Translations under genes and position numbers: made by a program | Shown here: positions 1-7,941 of the stretch, in pieces | Layout of the letters: each line of letters starts with the position of its first letter | How positions within the stretch are numbered: position 1 is the stretch's first letter | NCBI RefSeq assembly: GCF_029910235.1 | Contig: NZ_CP112874.1 | Location: forward strand, 3,977,001 to 4,041,000 | Direction: 5' to 3' | DNA length: 64,000 nt | Origin: Pseudanabaena galeata CCNP1313 | GTDB lineage: Bacteria; Cyanobacteriota; Cyanobacteriia; Pseudanabaenales; Pseudanabaenaceae | The notes under the pieces: model-generated | Seen by the model: the letters and a program-made list of their open reading frames with translations, nothing else | Told to the model about the DNA's origin: nothing | The model's database searches: none

Positions 1-696
1 GCCTTCTGTGGTAGTGGTTGGGGCTAAGGCAATTGCTAATTCCAGATCAGGACGCTTTTGCTTGAGGATATCGGCGATCGCCACCACTAAAGGCACACCG
101 ATCTGTAATTTATGTCCTTTGGAACCTGGCATAAAGCAAATTCGTAAGGTAGAGCCAGACTCACTTAGTGACTTTGTTTCTACCCGATCAACCATCAAAT
201 CTCCGATAACTATTGATTTTTGACGAAATTCTGCTGGGATCTTGTCGGAGATCGCTTGATTACGCACAGCGAATAAATCCGCCCAGCGATACCATCTAGC
301 TTCCCATTCTGCATAGATTAAAGTTTTGTAACCTAGACGCTTGGCGATCGCTACCGTAAAAAATTGATCCCCGCCTAAAAAAATCACAATTCCTTGTTTT
401 GCCCATTCCCAGTTAGGGGTTCGACCCCACAATAAGAAATCAAAAAACTGCTCCTGTGGCAATACTCGCTCAACATTAGGAAAGCTTTGGGCGAGTTGCG
501 CCTCTTTTCCACTGGCGTTCTGACAAGGCGAGAGGGCGATCGAGATGCGAATTTTTGCTAGGGTTTCAGGCGATCGCTGCTGCTCGATTGCCAAAGCCTT
601 GAGGAAAGGATATACCCATGTCGTTAACTCCCCAGGCCCATTCGACAGAATTAAAATATCTGTGAAAATATTTGTGGGTTGAGGATTGTTAATCAT
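1..696 (-). CDS. LpxB-like glycosyltransferase, C-terminus outside window
   Basis: This minus-strand frame stays open from an ATG at 696 to the window edge, giving about 232 residues of the N-terminal part. The protein opens with ILILSNGPGELTTWV and later carries GGDQFF and YAEWEARWYRW. These resemble a cyanobacterial family related to lipid-A-disaccharide synthase (GT-B fold) but distinct from the bona fide LpxB encoded at 4.7 kb. The substrate cannot be told from the sequence. It is divergent from btpA across about 200 bp. Family assignment rests on motif memory only, and the truncated C-terminus hides the sugar-nucleotide site. Confidence 0.6.
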   Translation of the reverse strand, partial: MINNPQPTNIFTDILILSNGPGELTTWVYPFLKALAIEQQRSPETLAKIRISIALSPCQNASGKEAQLAQSFPNVERVLPQEQFFDFLLWGRTPNWEWAKQGIVIFLGGDQFFTVAIAKRLGYKTLIYAEWEARWYRWADLFAVRNQAISDKIPAEFRQKSIVIGDLMVDRVETKSLSESGSTLRICFMPGSKGHKLQIGVPLVVAIADILKQKRPDLELAIALAPTTTTEG

Positions 697-904
697 AGTT
701 AATAAACTTGTAAATTAATTAGGCTTGTAAATTTAGACAGAGAAATTCGCGCCCTCTCTACTTTATGGGTTGATTGCTAGAAATTGGAATGGCGGGATCG
801 AATTCACGATAAAATTATGCACTCATGATCGAGTTAAATTAAAAGCTAGTAACGAAGCTTTTTACCCCAATTTTTTACTCAAGTTTTTTATAAGCGTCAC
901 GCAT

Positions 905-1771
905 GTGGATTTAAGTAGTTTATTTGATACACCAAAACCCGTGATCGGGGTCATTCATCTTTTGCCATTGCCTACTTCGCCGCGTTGGGGGAGCAGCCTT
1001 AAAGAGGTCATTGATCGAGCCGAACAGGAAGCAACTGCCCTTGCCGCAGGCGGAGTGCATGGAATTATCGTAGAGAATTTTTTTGATGCTCCGTTTACCA
1101 AAGATCGAGTTGATCCTGCGGTGGTCAGTTCCATGAGTCTGATTGTGCATCGTGTCAAACAGATGGTTGGCATTCCTGTTGGCATTAATGTGCTGCGGAA
1201 TGATGGTCATAGTGCCTTAGCGATCGCCTCCTGTGTTGGTGCAAAGTTTATTCGCGTTAATGTCCTCATGGGCGTAATGGCAACCGATCAAGGCATTATC
1301 GAAGGGGATGCTTACAAGCTGCTCCGATATCGCCGTGAACTAGGTTCAGATGTGAAAATCTTTGCTGATGTTTTGGTAAAGCACGCTCAACCTATTTCTG
1401 TACCGCAGATCGCCGCCGCAGTTCACGATACTGTCCATCGCGGACTTGCCGATGCCGTAATTTTGTCGGGATGGGCGACAGGACATGCTCCAACTTCGGA
1501 GGATCTCAAGGAAGCAAAACTCGCTTGCGGAGATACGCCTCTATTGGTTGGTTCGGGCGCAACGTGGGATAACGTACCGCAATTAATGGAGTATGCTGAC
1601 GGTGTGATTGTCTCTAGCTCTCTCAAGCGCAATGGTCAGATTCAACAGGCGATCGATCCAATTCGAGTCAGTCGTTTTGTCGATGCGGTACGGTTAGATA
1701 TTGCCAATAAAAAAAATAAGCATATTGCTGAACAGGAAATATTGCGATCGCCACCAGTATCAATTGGATAA
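905..1771 (+). CDS. btpA: BtpA family photosystem I biogenesis protein
   Basis: The 289-residue product begins DLSSLFDTPKPVIGVIHLLPLP and has the TIM-barrel-like body of the BtpA/SgcQ family. In Synechocystis, BtpA is an extrinsic thylakoid protein needed to stabilise photosystem I reaction centres; that role is family knowledge. The frame is open upstream to 770, but those 45 codons look non-coding and family members start next to the DL..F motif. I therefore chose the GTG at 905; no strong ribosome-binding site is visible. It is followed by a family C repeat and then the VKOR gene. Confidence 0.85.
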   Translation: MDLSSLFDTPKPVIGVIHLLPLPTSPRWGSSLKEVIDRAEQEATALAAGGVHGIIVENFFDAPFTKDRVDPAVVSSMSLIVHRVKQMVGIPVGINVLRNDGHSALAIASCVGAKFIRVNVLMGVMATDQGIIEGDAYKLLRYRRELGSDVKIFADVLVKHAQPISVPQIAAAVHDTVHRGLADAVILSGWATGHAPTSEDLKEAKLACGDTPLLVGSGATWDNVPQLMEYADGVIVSSSLKRNGQIQQAIDPIRVSRFVDAVRLDIANKKNKHIAEQEILRSPPVSIG

Positions 1772-1803
1772 AATAAAGACTAGAGTTGCATAGCGACTCT
1801 AGT

Positions 1804-1909
1804 TATACCAAAACCTAAAATAGGTTAGCTATTTATATGTTTTGAAAACCCCTACTGGGTTTGGTTTTTAACTCATAAAAGTGTCGTTACACTTTTGTGA
1901 GTTGGTATT
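1804..1909. repeat. Family C inverted-end repeat, copy 1
   Basis: This element of about 106 bp begins TATACCAAA and ends TTGGTATT. It holds two internal parts shared with copies at 19387, 52567 and 56781: a CCCCTACTGGGTTTGG hairpin and a hairpin of the form AAAGTGT-CG-TTACACTTT. The first third has diverged. It lies between btpA and the VKOR gene and may also act as a transcript end. Confidence 0.75.
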
Positions 1910-1937
1910 GTAAATCTATTAGCAGGTAGGTACAAAA

Positions 1938-2828
1938 TTGTCAGGAACAGCTACAAGAAAACGATCTGAGCCTTGGTTGCATCGGTGGTCGCGCCCTGCG
2001 ATCGTCGCTTTGACCCTATTTGGCTTTTCTCTAACAACTTATTTGACCGTAACTCACTTCTTTGGTCAAAAAACCGCCCTCTGTGATGTCCAAGGCAGCG
2101 GTTGTGATTTAGTGCTAAGCAGTGAGTATGCCAAGATTTTTGGAATCCCCTTAACGATTTTTGGCGCTCTAGGTTATCTCACTTTAGGACTTTTGGCGGG
2201 ATTGCCATTGATCTTAAAGAAGGATGATCCCAAGGCGCAAGCGCAACTCAAGGAACTAGCGAATTTCTTGATGTTCATGGTTTCATCGTCAACATTTGTG
2301 TTTAGTGGATACCTGATGTATCTATTAGCCTCAGGCAGTATCGGTGGCCAGTCGCAGGTTTGCCTCTATTGCATTTCCTCAGCCGCCACCATGACCGCCA
2401 TTTGGGTGTTAACAGTATTTGGGAATACTTGGAAAGATGTAGGTAATCTTTTCTTTACAGGCTCGATTGTGGCGATCATTACGCTTACTGCAACTCTTGG
2501 TGTTTACGCAAACCAAGGTAAACTCGCAGCCCAGAGTAACTCCTATGCAGGACGACTAGCCCAGCACTTAACCGCAACCAATGCAAAAATGTATGGTGCT
2601 TATTGGTGTTCACATTGTGACAATCAAAAGAGAAAGTTTGGTGAAGCCCAAAAGCTGATTCCCTACATTGAATGTGATGCTAATGGTGTAAATCCGCAAA
2701 CTGCCCTATGTCAACAAAAGGGAATTAAAGGATTTCCCACTTGGGAAATTAATGGCAAGCTACTTTCTGGAGAACGAAGTTTAGATGAGTTAGCAAATGA
2801 GTCTGGCTACACAGGCGCTCGCAACTAA
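1938..2828 (+). CDS. Vitamin K epoxide reductase domain fused to thioredoxin-like domain
   Basis: The 296-residue membrane protein has an N-terminal VKOR four-helix domain (about residues 18-190). It contains the loop cysteines in ALCDVQGSGC and the active-site CLYC. A periplasmic or lumenal thioredoxin-like domain follows (about 205-296) with WCSHC. This is the known cyanobacterial/plant fusion (LTO1 type) that makes disulfides in exported proteins and passes electrons to quinone. The start is a TTG at 1938, preceded by AGGTAGG at a suitable distance. A perfect terminator hairpin follows the stop. Confidence 0.92.
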   Translation: MSGTATRKRSEPWLHRWSRPAIVALTLFGFSLTTYLTVTHFFGQKTALCDVQGSGCDLVLSSEYAKIFGIPLTIFGALGYLTLGLLAGLPLILKKDDPKAQAQLKELANFLMFMVSSSTFVFSGYLMYLLASGSIGGQSQVCLYCISSAATMTAIWVLTVFGNTWKDVGNLFFTGSIVAIITLTATLGVYANQGKLAAQSNSYAGRLAQHLTATNAKMYGAYWCSHCDNQKRKFGEAQKLIPYIECDANGVNPQTALCQQKGIKGFPTWEINGKLLSGERSLDELANESGYTGARN

Positions 2829-2830
2829 GT

Positions 2831-2863
2831 AAAAAAAGAGAGTGCAAAGCACTCTCTTTTTTT
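2831..2863. terminator. Bidirectional terminator between VKOR gene and binding-protein gene
   Basis: A perfect stem AAAAAAAGAGAGTGC / GCACTCTCTTTTTTT with an AAA loop lies between the convergent stops. It has T-tracts on both strands and overlaps the last codon region of the minus-strand gene. Confidence 0.9.
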
Positions 2864-3689
2864 ATAAGCCCCAAAAATTTGCTCTTTCTTTTAGCCAGCC
2901 ATTTTTACGCCATTTTTCGACAATATCAAATACCCGATCGCGTAAGTCTAAATGTTGCAATCCTCGCGGCAAGGCGATCGCTAAACTATGTACGGCAAGG
3001 GGTTGCCCAATGATTGCAAAATCAGGATGCTCCTTAAGCCATTGAGTAAGACTAGTGCGATCGCCCACAAAAGCTTTGACTTTGCCCGATTGCAGAGCAT
3101 CTAAACCATCCGCATAGGAACTTGCGCCAATGATCGCCGCCTTGGGGAATTGCGATTGAATCACCGCGATCGCTGCCGAATTTTTGAGAACCCCGATCGC
3201 TGAAGGTTGGCTTAGTTCTTGAAAGGTTGTGCTGCGCTTAGCGATCACAATAGTGCTATCGGTGTAATAGGGCAATGAAAAATCTATCAGCCGCGAACGA
3301 TTATTGGTAACTGTGATTTGGGCGATCGCTAAGTCAATTTGATTATTTTGTAATGCTGCTAGGCGATCTCGATTTTTTAGTGGCACTAATTCAACGGGGA
3401 AATTTAGCTCTTTGGCTAACTCACGGGCAATATCAATTTCTAAGCCTGCTAAGTTACCACTGCGATCGCGAAATCCTAAGGGATACAAATTATCTTTGAC
3501 CCCAATAACTAACTTGCCACGTTTTTTAATTTTATCGAGAGTATTTATGTCTGGGGTGATGGCTGAGTTGGTTTCGGCAGCGATCGCCGAATGATCGGGC
3601 TGAATCACCTTAAGATAATTCCCGCCAGCAAATAAGGCGATCACGGCGATCATTGTTTGGGCAAAAGTATTACTTTGAGCTTTTCTCAC
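2862..3689 (-). CDS. Family 3 solute-binding protein (polar amino-acid ABC transporter type)
   Basis: The product (275 residues from GTG 3689) has a short basic N-terminus and a hydrophobic stretch (MIAVIALFAGG), read as an export or membrane-anchor signal. A periplasmic binding-protein domain (SBP_bac_3/PBPb) follows, with KRGKLVIGVKDNLYPLGF, a GLEIDIARELA segment, DLAIAQITVTNNR and FSLPYY. These are typical of amino-acid binding proteins. The frame continues to a TTG at 3719 inside a terminator, but AGGAGG stands four bases before GTG 3689, so I prefer that start. No permease or ATPase gene is adjacent, so the partner is unknown. Confidence 0.82.
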   Translation of the reverse strand: MRKAQSNTFAQTMIAVIALFAGGNYLKVIQPDHSAIAAETNSAITPDINTLDKIKKRGKLVIGVKDNLYPLGFRDRSGNLAGLEIDIARELAKELNFPVELVPLKNRDRLAALQNNQIDLAIAQITVTNNRSRLIDFSLPYYTDSTIVIAKRSTTFQELSQPSAIGVLKNSAAIAVIQSQFPKAAIIGASSYADGLDALQSGKVKAFVGDRTSLTQWLKEHPDFAIIGQPLAVHSLAIALPRGLQHLDLRDRVFDIVEKWRKNGWLKERANFWGL

Positions 3690-3717
3690 ATAACCTCCTG
3701 AAGAATCTTCAAAACCC

Positions 3718-3759
3718 AAAAAACAAAAAAGCGGCGCATTGCGCCGCTTTTTTGTTTTT
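3718..3759. terminator. Terminator after rplT
   Basis: The hairpin GCGGCGCA-TT-GCGCCGC is flanked by A- and T-tracts (AAAACAAAAAA / TTTTTTGTTTT). It lies between the rplT stop and the next minus-strand gene. It ends the rpmI-rplT transcript and argues that the binding-protein gene has its own promoter. Confidence 0.9.
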
Positions 3760-3764
3760 TGGGT

Positions 3765-4118
3765 TTATACAACAGCTTTAGCTTTCTCTACGATCGCCGT
3801 AAATGCTTGGGGATCGAGAATGGCAATTTGAGAAAGCATCTTACGATTGATGTCGATATTTGCTTTCTTGAGCAGCCCTGCAAACTTGCTGTAGCTCAAA
3901 CCTTGTTGGCGAGCCGCAGCATTAATACGGGTAATCCAGAGACTACGGAAATCGCGCTTCTTCTTGCGGCGATCGCGGTAGGCATTACGCAGAGCTTTCA
4001 TTACCTGCTGGTTAGCAGTGCGGAACAGCTTAGAGTGCGATCCGCGAAAGCCCTTGGCTAATTTTAGTACTTTGTTGCGGCGCTTTCTAGCTACGTTACC
4101 GCGTTTTACTCTCGTCAT
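3765..4118 (-). CDS. rplT: 50S ribosomal protein L20
   Basis: The 117-residue product starts [20 protein letters not shown] and keeps the usual L20 features: an extended basic N-terminus ([24 protein letters not shown]) and a C-terminal globular part. L20 binds 23S rRNA early in large-subunit assembly. It is the second gene of an rpmI-rplT unit. No infC precedes the pair in this window. Confidence 0.98.
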   Translation of the reverse strand: MTRVKRGNVARKRRNKVLKLAKGFRGSHSKLFRTANQQVMKALRNAYRDRRKKKRDFRSLWITRINAAARQQGLSYSKFAGLLKKANIDINRKMLSQIAILDPQAFTAIVEKAKAVV

Positions 4119-4154
4119 GGCTTCGTTATTATCGTGATTTGTTTTTTATTTGAT

Positions 4155-4185
4155 TTTTTACAGGGTGCGAAGCACTTTGTAAAAA
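4155..4185 (-). promoter_or_regulatory. Hairpin between rpmI and rplT
   Basis: Arms TTTTTACA and TGTAAAAA enclose a short TGC-GAA-GCA stem directly after the rpmI stop. It could be a partial terminator or part of an L20 autoregulatory site, as L20 represses its own operon in other bacteria. The function here is inference. Confidence 0.4.
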
Positions 4186-4189
4186 GCTC

Positions 4190-4387
4190 TTAGGCGTAAG
4201 GCATCATTGCGCTTACTCTGTCATTATCAGTCTCATCAACTATAGCCATCTTACCCAATCTGCTCTTGCGAACAGTGGGCTTATGCTCTAGTAGGTGGTT
4301 GCGACCAGCGTGGCGGCGAGCAAACTTGCCGCTACCCGTCACCTTGAATCGCTTGGCGGCAGATTTACGAGTTTTGAGCTTAGGCAC
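4190..4387 (-). CDS. rpmI: 50S ribosomal protein L35
   Basis: The 65-residue basic protein [20 protein letters not shown] has the canonical L35 start and the [15 protein letters not shown] segment. It is the first gene of the rpmI-rplT unit. The ATG at 4387 is the only sensible start. Confidence 0.98.
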   Translation of the reverse strand: MPKLKTRKSAAKRFKVTGSGKFARRHAGRNHLLEHKPTVRKSRLGKMAIVDETDNDRVSAMMPYA

Positions 4388-4465
4388 TTCTTTTTAGTCC
4401 AAATTTTTGACCTTTACGAGTGTACCATAAGGTAATGCCATATATTGCATTTAGTAAGAAATTCC

Positions 4466-4594
4466 AGCAATTCTCATTATGAAACCAATTTTGGTATTTC
4501 CAGCACCTTCGGCGCTAGAAATACCAAAATCGGTTTTTTGAAAGCCCGCCGTTGGCGGGCTTTCAAAAAACCGATTTTTATAATGGGAATTGCT
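4466..4594. repeat. Family A double-hairpin repeat, copy 1
   Basis: The element has inverted ends AGCAATTCTCATTAT / ATAATGGGAATTGCT around two strong hairpins. One has a GGTATTTC..GAAATACC stem with a CTTCGG loop region. The other has GAAAGCCCGCC..GGCGGGCTTTC. Near-identical elements occur at 18853-18980 and, inverted, at 51603-51733. It carries no coding potential of its own. Confidence 0.85.
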
Positions 4595-4620
4595 GACGAA
4601 ATTCAAATAATTATCATTTC

Positions 4621-4675
4621 AAAATCGATTTTAGAGTTTTCTATGCCTACGGCACAGAAAACTCTAAAATCGATT
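4621..4675. repeat. Long inverted repeat just upstream of lpxB
   Basis: Arms AATCGATTTTAGAGTTTTCT and AGAAAACTCTAAAATCGATT flank a loop of about 15 bases with CCTACGG. It resembles one half of a family A element and runs into the TTG at 4674, which argues against that codon as the lpxB start. No T-tract follows. Confidence 0.75.
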
Positions 4676-4688
4676 GCAGTCGAACTCT

Positions 4689-5900
4689 ATGGCACAACCT
4701 GTCTCTTACAACATAAGTATGGAATCTAGTTCAGAAATTAAGATCAAACGCCGTGTGTTTATCAGTACAGGGGAAGTTTCAGGCGACTGGCATGGGGCAA
4801 TTTTGATTGAAGCTCTACATGAGCGAGCCGTCCTTAGAAATATCGAATTAGAGATCGTCGGGCTTGGTGGCGATCGCATGGTAGCAACAGGAGCGAGAAT
4901 CCTCGGCAATACAGTTGGTATTGGTTCCATTGGTGCGGTTGAAGCCCTGCCCTATATTTTGCCCACACTCAAGGTGCAGCGAGATGCTAAAAAATGGTTG
5001 AAGACTTCTCCTCCTGATGTGGCGGTTTTAATTGACTACATGATGCCCAATCAAGGAATTGGTTATTATGCCAAGCGCACTTTAAAGATTCCAGTCATCT
5101 ACTACATTGCACCTCAAGAATGGGTGTGGTCTTTTAATGACAAAAATACTAAGGCGATCGCTGCTTTTACCGATAAGCTATTAGCGATTTTCCCCCAAGA
5201 AGCAGTTTATTACGAGAAGCAAGGCACAAATGTGCAATGGGTCGGACATCCTTTTGTAGATCTGATGGCAAAGATTCCCGATCGCATTGAATCTCGTAAA
5301 CAACTTGGCATTGCCGCTGATGACTTGGTGGTAACTTTGCTTCCCGCTTCTCGAACTCAAGAACTGCGATCTGTCATGCCGATTATTCTCAAAGCAGCGA
5401 AGATCATCCAAAACAAGTTACCTCATGTCAAATTTTGGTTGCCGCTATCCCTAGAGCGCTATCGCCCCGAAGTTGAGAAGTTGCTTAAGGAATATGACAT
5501 CAAAGCTACGATTATTTCGGCTCAGTCACAAATTGCGATTAGTGCTGCTGACTTGGTATTGAGCAAATCTGGAACTGTCAATCTAGAAACGGCTCTTCTC
5601 AATGTGCCACAGGTAATTTTATATCGAGTTAGTGCGATTACGGCTTGGATTGCCCGCAATATTATCAAGCTGAAATTACCGTTTATTTCGCCCGTGAATT
5701 TGGTCAATATGGAATCAGTCGTGCCTGAGTTTGTTCAAGATGCGGCGATTCCCGAAGCGATCGCGGAGTCTGCTTTAGATCTATTAATCAATCCTCAAGC
5801 AAGGCAAACTATGCTCGATGGATATATCAGAGTAAGGGAAAGTTTGGGAGAGAAAGGAGCGATTAACCGCGTTGCTGATTCTATTCTTGATTATCTATAG
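4689..5900 (+). CDS. lpxB: Lipid-A-disaccharide synthase
   Basis: The product of about 403 residues is a GT19 enzyme that joins UDP-diacylglucosamine and lipid X in lipid A synthesis. Visible motifs are FISTGEVSGDWHGA near the N-terminus, IDYMMPN, the conserved IYYIAPQEWVWSF, GHPFVDLM, LLPASRTQELRS and the C-terminal SKSGTVNLETALL. The frame continues to a TTG at 4674 that lies in a repeat, so the ATG at 4689 (MAQPVS) is preferred; ATG 4719 is possible. The other usual lipid A genes are not next to it. Confidence 0.93.
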   Translation: MAQPVSYNISMESSSEIKIKRRVFISTGEVSGDWHGAILIEALHERAVLRNIELEIVGLGGDRMVATGARILGNTVGIGSIGAVEALPYILPTLKVQRDAKKWLKTSPPDVAVLIDYMMPNQGIGYYAKRTLKIPVIYYIAPQEWVWSFNDKNTKAIAAFTDKLLAIFPQEAVYYEKQGTNVQWVGHPFVDLMAKIPDRIESRKQLGIAADDLVVTLLPASRTQELRSVMPIILKAAKIIQNKLPHVKFWLPLSLERYRPEVEKLLKEYDIKATIISAQSQIAISAADLVLSKSGTVNLETALLNVPQVILYRVSAITAWIARNIIKLKLPFISPVNLVNMESVVPEFVQDAAIPEAIAESALDLLINPQARQTMLDGYIRVRESLGEKGAINRVADSILDYL

Positions 5901-6091
5901 AATCCATTTCAATGTTCATCAAATCAAAGGCGATCGCTATTACTGTGAATCGCAACTTCTAGGCGATCGCTTTGATGGTCTCAGTTGTAAAATTAGCGCG
6001 ATCGCTGATCCTGTTATTTTGTTTGTGACAGGCGCAGACATATTCGGCTAGAATTTATCAAGACGTTCAGTATTGGAAAAGAAGCTCTATT

Positions 6092-7330
6092 TTGTCTAAC
6101 CCAGATTCCAACACAAATCAGCCTCGCCTTTTATCATTTACCCTTGACGGTTGGTCTGTTTTGGGTGGTCGAGTTACTGTGTCTTTACACGATGGTGTTG
6201 CTGTATTAGTTGGTCTCAATGGTGCTGGAAAATCTTCTGTTATTGAGGGATTTGAGGCGATTTCTTTGTATGCAATTGGTAAGATTAATCGAGTGAGGCT
6301 AAATGATGATGACAGTATTCCCAAAATATTAGAAATTGAAGTTTTAACTCCGACTGTTCGTCTGCTTAAGTATAATTATGAACTGATAACTCTAAGTAGT
6401 TCAGTTGAAGAGCTGAATTTTGAGGATTCTCAAGATGATAAATTAGATGAAAGTCAATTTTCTTGGAATGATCGCTGCCAGTATGCTGATGGAGCAAAAG
6501 AGTTGGTGTGGACAACCGAATACGGTATGACAACTTTCCATAATATGTATAGCAGCATAACTAATGTTGTTGGAAGTATGAATGCAATCCGAAGATCTAC
6601 CAGCTTAAAAACTTCACGGTTTGAGATCCCAGATGAAATGCAGTGGCTTTATTCTGCCTTAAATGAAATTCACATAATGGGAAAAACATCTGTTCGTAAA
6701 ACCTCTAGGAGACGACTTTCACAACTAAGGGTATCACGTAAAGGTATAGCTTCTAGTTCGTTTGATCTGGTAGATAGTCTGGCTCAAAAAATATTTCGTC
6801 GTATGGGCAAGAAAGAAATTAATGAGCTTGAAGCCATTTGTCAGAGAATTGGACTCGGCAGAAAGATAACTATACAAAAGTTTGTTTTAAGTATAGATAC
6901 TAGAGAAACATTGGAGGATGAAAGCAATGATGAATATATTGCCTCAGTATTGCTTGATGGAGTCAATATTGGGCTGCTTTCTGATGGAACTCTGCGAGTC
7001 TTATCGATACTTATGGAATTACTTGTCTCTTCTCCTAGTTCAACAATAATAATTGAAGAGCCTGAAACTCAAATCCATCCTGCTATGTTATCTAAGCTAC
7101 TCAATGAGATCGAGACCTATACTTATGGGCAAAATTTAATTATTTCAACTCATTCGCCACAGGTAGTTGCATGGACTAGCCCCGAAAAAATCAATCTGGT
7201 TCACCGTAAGGATGGACAGACATTTGTTAGTAAATTAGGTGAAGATCAGATTCACAATGTCATTGAATATTTGTCTGAAGAAGGGGACTTAGGCGAATGG
7301 ATTTACAGTGGTATTCTCGATGATGAGTAA
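6092..7330 (+). CDS. ABC/RecF-type AAA ATPase, candidate defence component
   Basis: The 412-residue product has Walker A GLNGAGKSS at residues 41-49. A signature-like LLSDGTLR lies near 296, Walker B TIIIEEPETQIHP near 319-331, and the switch histidine in ISTHSPQ near 350. This is the arrangement of SMC/RecF-like ATPases of the AAA_15/AAA_21 type found in OLD, PARIS (AriA) and related defence systems. The middle of the protein, about 70-280, is not recognisable. The start is a TTG at 6092 preceded by GGAAAAGAAG. Its end overlaps the next gene, suggesting coupled translation. There is no HIP1 octamer in the gene, consistent with recent transfer. Confidence 0.8.
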   Translation: MSNPDSNTNQPRLLSFTLDGWSVLGGRVTVSLHDGVAVLVGLNGAGKSSVIEGFEAISLYAIGKINRVRLNDDDSIPKILEIEVLTPTVRLLKYNYELITLSSSVEELNFEDSQDDKLDESQFSWNDRCQYADGAKELVWTTEYGMTTFHNMYSSITNVVGSMNAIRRSTSLKTSRFEIPDEMQWLYSALNEIHIMGKTSVRKTSRRRLSQLRVSRKGIASSSFDLVDSLAQKIFRRMGKKEINELEAICQRIGLGRKITIQKFVLSIDTRETLEDESNDEYIASVLLDGVNIGLLSDGTLRVLSILMELLVSSPSSTIIIEEPETQIHPAMLSKLLNEIETYTYGQNLIISTHSPQVVAWTSPEKINLVHRKDGQTFVSKLGEDQIHNVIEYLSEEGDLGEWIYSGILDDE

Positions 7331-7898
7331 CATTAAAATCGCCTTAATTGCTGAGGATGAAACAGACTGTGCTGCAATTCGCAGAATTGTTCATCGTGTC
7401 CTTGGGGCAGAAGTCGCAACCAAAAAATGGGCTTCTAACGGTTGTAGTACATTAAGGAAAAAGCTAACAGCAAAGCTGAAAGTACTTTCCAGTGAAGGAT
7501 GTAATATTTTTGTTGTCGTTCATGATTTGGATCGTAATCCTCAGAATGCATCTCTCAACAAAGAGGAAACATTGCGCTCAAAACTAGAAGCATTATCCTC
7601 AGAAATTAAAAGTTTTAATAAACATATCTGTATTCCCATTGAGGAGTTAGAAGCTTGGTTTTGGGCTGATCCAGAAATCATCAAATATCTCGGTGGTGAA
7701 AAAGGAAAAGCGCATCCTAACCCTCACGAAATTAAATCTCCTAAAGAGAAACTAATAGAATTATCTAGAGATACAAGTAGAAAGCCTCGTTACAGTACTA
7801 ACGATAATGATAAATTGGCGACCATGTTAAATTTAGATCTATGTTCTAAACGGTGTTCTTCATTTAGGGAGTTAGTCAAATTCTTGCGATCGCTCTAA
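7320..7898 (+). CDS. TOPRIM-like DUF4276-type protein, partner of the ATPase
   Basis: The product of about 192 residues shows LIAEDETDC near the N-terminus, FVVVHDLDRN near residue 65-72 and PIEELEAWFWADPE near 108-120. The E, DxD and later E are spaced as in TOPRIM-like DUF4276 proteins, which often stand beside AAA ATPases; a metal-dependent nuclease role is therefore likely but unproven. ATG 7320 or 7323 overlaps the ATPase stop (7328-7330), so the two proteins are probably made together. The split layout resembles PARIS or a divided OLD/GajA nuclease. Confidence 0.65.
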   Translation: MMSNIKIALIAEDETDCAAIRRIVHRVLGAEVATKKWASNGCSTLRKKLTAKLKVLSSEGCNIFVVVHDLDRNPQNASLNKEETLRSKLEALSSEIKSFNKHICIPIEELEAWFWADPEIIKYLGGEKGKAHPNPHEIKSPKEKLIELSRDTSRKPRYSTNDNDKLATMLNLDLCSKRCSSFRELVKFLRSL

Positions 7899-7941
7899 AA
7901 TTTGTACTGAGAGCTTCTAGAGTTTATATATAGTGTCCATT

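Noticed and set aside
770-904. N-terminal extension of BtpA by 45 codons
   Set aside because: The translated segment has no resemblance to the family, whose members begin at DL..F next to GTG 905.
4445-4729. Small plus-strand gene before lpxB
   Set aside because: The frame reads through a family A repeat and a long inverted repeat; no coding signal or homology is recognisable.
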